A DNA stretch of 27,140 nt from an uncultured Prevotellaceae bacterium (GTDB taxonomy: Bacteria > Bacteroidota > Bacteroidia > Bacteroidales > Bacteroidaceae), in NCBI GenBank assembly GCA_900315105.1, contig OMXX01000050.1, forward strand, positions 1 to 27,140, in the 5' to 3' direction. The translations under genes were made by a program, and so were the position numbers. This document shows positions 23,588 through 27,140 of the stretch, in pieces. Positions within the stretch are counted from its first letter, which is position 1. Every line of letters starts with the position of its first letter. The notes beneath the pieces are model-generated. The model searched no databases. It was not told the DNA's origin and saw nothing but the letters and a program-made list of their open reading frames with translations.

Positions 23588-24226
23588 CTATCTATTATTT
23601 GGCTTATGAATAACATACGTGACAGTTCCCCAGATGTTGAAATTATCATCTTCTGTCACCCTTATCTCCGGATAATCAGGATTGGCAGGAATGAGCCATC
23701 CCACCCCATTTCGCACCTCAAAGCACTTCAATGTGTAATCACCATTAAGCTGACAGACTGCCACCTGACTTGGTGACGGATTACGCTGGCTTTTGTCCAC
23801 AATAACTATATCACCTGAATAGATATTAGCATCAATCATTGAATCACCATCTACACGGATGAGATATGATGATTCAGGATAAGGGCAAAGCATCTGCAAG
23901 AGCTCAATACTCTGGGCTCTTTCATCATTATCGAGAGGTATTGGAAAACCTGCTGCTATGCCAATGTCAAAGAATGGGATTTTCAAATCCTTTACCATTG
24001 TTGCAGGATAGGCTTCACCTATCTGCGAGAAGTCTGGCTCAGAATCCATTATCTTCTGAGCGATACAGTTCTTTATGAACTCAGTCTTCTGCTCCTGTGC
24101 ATCGAGATACTTTGCTATTTCTCCAGATGCACGGAAAGTGTATGACTTACTTTCCTCCTGTTTACGAGGTCTTCCAGCACCAGCTCTTGCACCTCCACGA
24201 CCTGATTTCTTGTTTTTTTCTATCAT
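23588..24226 (-). CDS. umuD: UmuD/LexA-like S24 autoprotease with basic N-terminal domain
   Basis: I place the start at ATG 24226 (212 residues); beginning further upstream would read through the -7 box at 24245. The C-terminal S24 domain has the self-cleavage site A92-G93 (GIAAGFPIP), nucleophile S129 in RVDGDSMID and base K167 in YTLKCF. The N-terminal ~75 residues start with a GRGGARAGAGRPRK tail and a helical segment (FRASGEIAKYLDAQ), longer than E. coli UmuD (139 residues). They may bind DNA and make the protein its own repressor, with RecA-stimulated cleavage releasing both repression and active UmuD'. A dyad lies just upstream at 24265-24285. Confidence 0.88.
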   Translation of the reverse strand: MIEKNKKSGRGGARAGAGRPRKQEESKSYTFRASGEIAKYLDAQEQKTEFIKNCIAQKIMDSEPDFSQIGEAYPATMVKDLKIPFFDIGIAAGFPIPLDNDERAQSIELLQMLCPYPESSYLIRVDGDSMIDANIYSGDIVIVDKSQRNPSPSQVAVCQLNGDYTLKCFEVRNGVGWLIPANPDYPEIRVTEDDNFNIWGTVTYVIHKPNNR

Positions 24227-24244
24227 ATCATACCGATTTGGATG

Positions 24245-24252
24245 CAAAAGTA
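24245..24252 (-). promoter_or_regulatory. -7 box of the umuDC operon
   Basis: The minus strand reads TACTTTTG 18 bases before the umuD start. No TTTG is found at the usual -33 spacing; that place is occupied by the dyad at 24265-24285. Confidence 0.5.
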
Positions 24253-24264
24253 CGAAAATTCTTT

Positions 24265-24285
24265 GAATAACGTAAGACATTATTC
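24265..24285. promoter_or_regulatory. Candidate operator of the umuDC promoter
   Basis: GAATAA (24265-24270) and TTATTC (24280-24285) form a 6-bp inverted repeat with a 9-base spacer covering the -33 region. It suits binding by a dimeric repressor, perhaps UmuD itself. Confidence 0.4.
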
Positions 24286-24310
24286 AGAAAATTTAGGATA
24301 TACAACGAAA

Positions 24311-24350
24311 AAGTCCATATTTACCTAAAGGATAGGATAAATATGGACTT
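24311..24350 (-). terminator. Intrinsic terminator after hipA
   Basis: A perfect 13-bp stem (24311-24323 with 24338-24350, 14-base loop) is followed on the minus strand by TTTTTC. It sits between the end of hipA and the umuD promoter. Confidence 0.75.
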
Positions 24351-24393
24351 GATAAATAGGTATATCTTATGGATTACCAGTTTCAAGACAAAC

Positions 24394-25884
24394 CTACAGT
24401 TTAAAGTAGGTCTCAACCATTGCTTTCAGTTGTTCGGCGGTAAGATTGGCAATACCAGTCTTTTCAATCAAAGAGAATACTTCTTTATTCTTTCCAATAA
24501 CATACTTACATTCTTTACCGTCAATAGATGCTAAGAGATGAAAGTTTCCCTTGTAAGCCTGTTCAATACGTATATTGGAAACAGAATGATCATTGATTGT
24601 AAACTCTGGTGTAATGGCATTTTCCTGCCATTCTCCCCATGCTTTCAGATGGTCTATGATGGTAGACTCTACCCTACCCGTCCACTCTTCTGACACTCCA
24701 TTTTTTTCTGCAACGCTTCGGAACTGCTTCAAGGAATCAACCACATTGCGTATAATGGCATCTGGTCTGCGTATGCCATTGTCACGTGCAAACTGCATAA
24801 CGTCATCACGTGATATATTCCGCAGTTTTGCCCTGATATACATACAATGGTCTTCATTAGGCAAGAATCCACCAGAATCTATGATATAGGTAATGTCGTA
24901 TGCAGGTGCCAGTTGCCACGTACCATCCTCACGCATGATAAAAGAGAAATTCTTGTTATGGTCATCCGTGTTATTTGACAGAATGTTGAAGACCATTCTT
25001 CGGAACACCTCCTGACAATCAGCTTCCGACAGATGGAGCTTACGGCAAACCGCAATCAACTGCTCGTAGCTATTGGCATCTGGACTAATAGCGGCTAATG
25101 TCTGAGTATATATTTTAGTTTCACCATCACGATCAAAACGTTTTGTAATAAAATGGTTTTTGCCATCAACCTTATATAATTCAGAAGGCATCATCCGAAT
25201 GCCTGCCTTTGTTGCCAATTCGTAATACGACATTTCCAGTTCAGCAGAGCTGTATTGGGTATTACCAAACTTCAACAAATAGTAGTCGAAATCTTTAAGT
25301 CCCGAAATCTGGCCACTTCGAATCTCACCATTCTTGTGGTTAATGGCAATGATGGCTTTTGGCTGACGGCCTCCAGCAGAAGTTCCAACCGTCAATAATG
25401 ATTGCATCGTAATGGATTCGTCTGGCAAGATACGCGCATTTTCTCTTTCCGAATAGATACGTGCAGCCAAGTCTGCCAACGATTTCATATCTATCTTGTC
25501 GGCTTTCCGTTCACGTGATAATTCAGGTTCAAACTCCAGTGCACCCATGCCACGCTTTCCGATGAAGGACAACTTATCAAGTGGAGTGATGTCCGCATTA
25601 GCCAGATGATTCTGCTGTCGCCAAAGCTCAAAGAGCTGATTACCCCATGCATCAGGCAATGAATCGGCAACGAAAGCTGGTAATTTCTGATATATCTTGG
25701 CATCCTCACCCCAAACTGGAGCAAGAGCACGAACTCCATCAATCGGGGCTACCAATGGAGAAATGTTCAAGCCCTTCCTGACGAAATCCGGGTTATAAAC
25801 GAAATAAGACAGATGGCGATGTACGTCCCACGCCAAACGCCCAATTTCTTCCCCCCATAGGATAACTTTCAATATCTTTGCCAT
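24394..25884 (-). CDS. hipA: HipA-family Ser/Thr kinase toxin
   Basis: A 496-residue protein. Family landmarks are SLPDAWGN (75-82), the P-loop-like GTSAGGRQPKA (167-177), the catalytic T-D-x-H block N305-T-D307-D-H309-N-K-N312-F, and the metal-binding D330 in LAPAYDI. HipA phosphorylates an aminoacyl-tRNA synthetase in E. coli, stopping translation and producing persistence; targets vary among homologues. It is longer than E. coli HipA (440), with an additional C-terminal ~65-residue beta domain (ITPEFTINDHSVSNIRIEQA to the end). It lies 6 bases after hipB on the same strand, the usual toxin-antitoxin order. Confidence 0.9.
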   Translation of the reverse strand: MAKILKVILWGEEIGRLAWDVHRHLSYFVYNPDFVRKGLNISPLVAPIDGVRALAPVWGEDAKIYQKLPAFVADSLPDAWGNQLFELWRQQNHLANADITPLDKLSFIGKRGMGALEFEPELSRERKADKIDMKSLADLAARIYSERENARILPDESITMQSLLTVGTSAGGRQPKAIIAINHKNGEIRSGQISGLKDFDYYLLKFGNTQYSSAELEMSYYELATKAGIRMMPSELYKVDGKNHFITKRFDRDGETKIYTQTLAAISPDANSYEQLIAVCRKLHLSEADCQEVFRRMVFNILSNNTDDHNKNFSFIMREDGTWQLAPAYDITYIIDSGGFLPNEDHCMYIRAKLRNISRDDVMQFARDNGIRRPDAIIRNVVDSLKQFRSVAEKNGVSEEWTGRVESTIIDHLKAWGEWQENAITPEFTINDHSVSNIRIEQAYKGNFHLLASIDGKECKYVIGKNKEVFSLIEKTGIANLTAEQLKAMVETYFKL

Positions 25885-25890
25885 ATCAGT

Positions 25891-26202
25891 TTATATTTTT
25901 GAGTGTCTGATTCGTTGCGCCTTCTTTTCCTCCTTACGGATGAGATAAGGTGATTCTGGAAGTTCTGGCATAAGGTCATCTAAAGCATTGACCTGTCCAA
26001 TAACCTTCAAAAGCAGGATGAATGTTGACAGTGAGAGATTGCAAGCATTACCACTCTCAAACTTATGAATCGTAGTCAGTCCAATTCCAGAACGTTCTGC
26101 AACCTCTTTCTGAGTGAGATTGCAGCGCATTCTATATTCTTTGAAGCGTTCACCAAGTAACCGTACAAGTTCTGGCGTAGAATATTCATAAAAGTCTGCC
26201 AT
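25891..26202 (-). CDS. hipB: HipB-like XRE antitoxin/repressor
   Basis: A 103-residue DNA-binding protein with one XRE-type helix-turn-helix (residues ~16-70: ERFKEYRMRCNLTQKEVAERSGI, GLTTIHKFESG, LSTFILLLKVIGQ). A basic C-terminal tail (RKEEKKAQRIRHSKI) follows. HipB neutralises HipA and represses the operon by binding inverted repeats. A dyad and a full promoter lie just upstream (26224-26317). Confidence 0.88.
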   Translation of the reverse strand: MADFYEYSTPELVRLLGERFKEYRMRCNLTQKEVAERSGIGLTTIHKFESGNACNLSLSTFILLLKVIGQVNALDDLMPELPESPYLIRKEEKKAQRIRHSKI

Positions 26203-26223
26203 AATTTTACGTTTTATATATCA

Positions 26224-26270
26224 GTAAAGTGATATTTATGCAACAATATTTGCATTTATCTTCACTTTAC
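26224..26270. promoter_or_regulatory. Candidate HipB operator
   Basis: GTAAAGTGA (26224-26232) and TCACTTTAC (26262-26270) are exact reverse complements. An inner pair, ATGCAA (26238-26243) and TTGCAT (26250-26255), repeats the symmetry. It lies between the promoter and the hipB start, as expected for autorepression. Confidence 0.65.
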
Positions 26271-26285
26271 GACCATTTAACGATG

Positions 26286-26317
26286 CAAAAATATAAGTTT
26301 TTTTTCAATTCTCCAAA
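26286..26317 (-). promoter_or_regulatory. Promoter of the hipBA operon
   Basis: The minus strand reads TTTG (26314-26317, context ATTTGGAG), 20 nt, then TATTTTTG (26286-26293). This is a full TTTG-N20-TAnnTTTG match. Confidence 0.6.
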
Positions 26318-26435
26318 TTTTTTCGTATAAATATGCGATTCTCAGGATTTCTTTGACTATATTTTGCGGATGAACTACCGAAAACCTATTGAATGCGGTA
26401 ATAGATATAAAAAACATAAGAATCCAACAACTATG

Positions 26436-26488
26436 ATTCATATTATGAATAATGTATCTGCTACAGACGCTATCGGTCGCGTCTATAG
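26436..26488. repeat. Two adjacent dyads upstream of hipBA
   Basis: ATTCATA-T-TATGAAT is a perfect palindrome (26436-26450). It is followed by a hairpin of 10-bp arms with one mismatch (26461-26470 with 26479-26488, 8-base loop). Neither is followed by a T-run. Their role is unknown. Confidence 0.5.
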
Positions 26489-26619
26489 TCATTCCGACTA
26501 TCCCCACTCCACCATGCTCTAAGCAAGATGAAGAGGACTCGGAATACTATGATTATGACAAAAAAATCACCAATATCACTCATAAACCATTCGTTTTGAT
26601 TTCAACGTTTGACATATAG
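26452..26619 (+). CDS. Possible 55-residue protein
   Basis: A plus-strand frame ATG 26452 to TAG 26619 encodes a hydrophobic start (MYLLQTLSVASIVIPTIPTP), a Cys, then an acidic QDEEDSEYYDYDKK stretch. It looks like a small exported or lipoprotein-like peptide, but the lipobox is poor and no promoter is seen. It may also be a relic. Low certainty. Confidence 0.25.
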   Translation: MYLLQTLSVASIVIPTIPTPPCSKQDEEDSEYYDYDKKITNITHKPFVLISTFDI

Positions 26620-26626
26620 TTCAATA

Positions 26627-26923
26627 CTATGTCAGACACCATTCATTGAGATTCCATACCTCAATGTCATAGTTGGTTTCATAGCCCTGCGTCTGATAGT
26701 TCAGTTCCAACTCCTTACGGAGAATGCGCCTTGACTCGGTTTCCAACACTCTTTTGGAGGTCTTTTCAATCTCTTCTTCATTGAAAAACTCGTCAAGCTC
26801 TATGCGATGGTTCATCACTATGGCATTGACGGCTGCCCATTTGCTTGTGAAAACACCTGCACACTCCCGACGGCTCGTGCTGTGCCATGCGTCTGTTTCA
26901 TAAACTACAAAAATCTGTTTCAT
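26627..26923 (-). CDS. Small uncharacterised protein
   Basis: A 98-residue soluble protein starting MKQIFVVYETDAWHSTSRRE and ending YDIEVWNLNEWCLT. The middle is a charged helix (EEEIEKTSKRVLETESRRILRKELEL). The layout (beta strand, W-A-A-V-N-A-I helix, charged helix, final VWxLN strand) is like small proteins found in Bacteroidales accessory DNA. No function is known. It follows the partial gene at the right edge, same strand, 61 bases apart. Confidence 0.6.
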   Translation of the reverse strand: MKQIFVVYETDAWHSTSRRECAGVFTSKWAAVNAIVMNHRIELDEFFNEEEIEKTSKRVLETESRRILRKELELNYQTQGYETNYDIEVWNLNEWCLT

Positions 26924-26984
26924 AATGGTTGGTTATTATTGGGAATAGGCGGCGAACTCACCTCCTATCCCCATAATTAGTTAG

Positions 26985-27140
26985 TTACTTACCTATCTCT
27001 GAAATGATGAAGTCTATATGACCTGCAAAGATTTCATCAACATCAATCTCGTGCTCGTTACCTCGGTCATTCTTCTCGTCGCCAATGATGGTGAAATATC
27101 CGTCCTTGTCAACTCTGACAGAAAGGATAACCACATCACA
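26985..27140 (-). CDS. Partial gene, C-terminal 51 residues of an unknown protein
   Basis: An open minus-strand frame enters from the right edge and stops at TAA 26985-26987. The visible part contains LSVRVDKDGYFTIIGDE, an NDRGNEHEIDVDEIFAGHID stretch, and the end ISEIGK. It is acidic and beta-rich at first. No family is recognised; the N-terminus is outside the window. Confidence 0.5.
   Translation of the reverse strand, partial: CDVVILSVRVDKDGYFTIIGDEKNDRGNEHEIDVDEIFAGHIDFIISEIGK

Noticed and set aside
22422..23613. Several plus-strand frames of 65-128 codons
   Set aside because: They are antisense shadows of umuC, whose motifs are complete on the minus strand.

Overview
The window looks like an accessory region of a gut-type Bacteroidales genome (Prevotella/Segatella/Bacteroides-like). 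The evidence is moderate-to-low G+C, several TAnnTTTG -7 promoter boxes (some with TTTG about 20 nt upstream), BspA-type leucine-rich repeat proteins, a DUF2779 protein and a DUF4251-like secreted protein. There are no rRNA or tRNA genes, no CRISPR array, and no transposase or integrase that I can recognise.

Layout. 1-3010: a plus-strand run with a partial gene, a frameshifted yccF, a histidine phosphatase, a SUI1/eIF1-like protein, a lysine-rich protein, a small UBA-like protein and a GNAT acetyltransferase. 3052-11242: a secreted DUF4251-like gene on the minus strand has been split. Its C-terminal half lies at 3052-3297 and its N-terminal half at 11044-11242. The two halves join in frame across a 7-bp direct repeat (GACTATA). 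The 7.75 kb between them therefore looks like a precise insertion. It carries a small membrane protein, an acidic protein, a metallopeptidase/WG-repeat protein, an LRR protein, a DUF2779 nuclease (Cas4-like plus DnaQ-like exonuclease), an ADP-ribosyltransferase-like protein overlapping a NADAR protein by one base, and broken genes at both ends. 11396-14281: minus-strand genes for a WYL-like protein, a lipoprotein, a possible 37-residue protein and a DnaB-like ATPase. 14600-17125: a small secreted peptide, a secreted thermonuclease, and an LRR protein with a C-terminal zinc ribbon.

17372-22275: a plus-strand cluster with a 954-residue Schlafen-AlbA_2/WYL/WCX protein, a uracil-DNA-glycosylase-like protein, an HNH-like nuclease whose motif halves are about 200 residues apart, and a secreted six-repeat protein. 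22299-26202: minus-strand umuD-umuC and hipB-hipA operons, each with its own promoter and dyad. The right edge holds small uncharacterised minus-strand genes.

The two most promising systems are (i) the overlapping ADP-ribosyltransferase/NADAR pair next to a DUF2779 nuclease, which fits a reversible ADP-ribosylation toxin-antitoxin or defence unit, and (ii) the AlbA_2-WYL protein with a glycosylase-like and an HNH-like protein, which could be a base-excision-style anti-phage module. Both functions are inferred from domains and gene order only.
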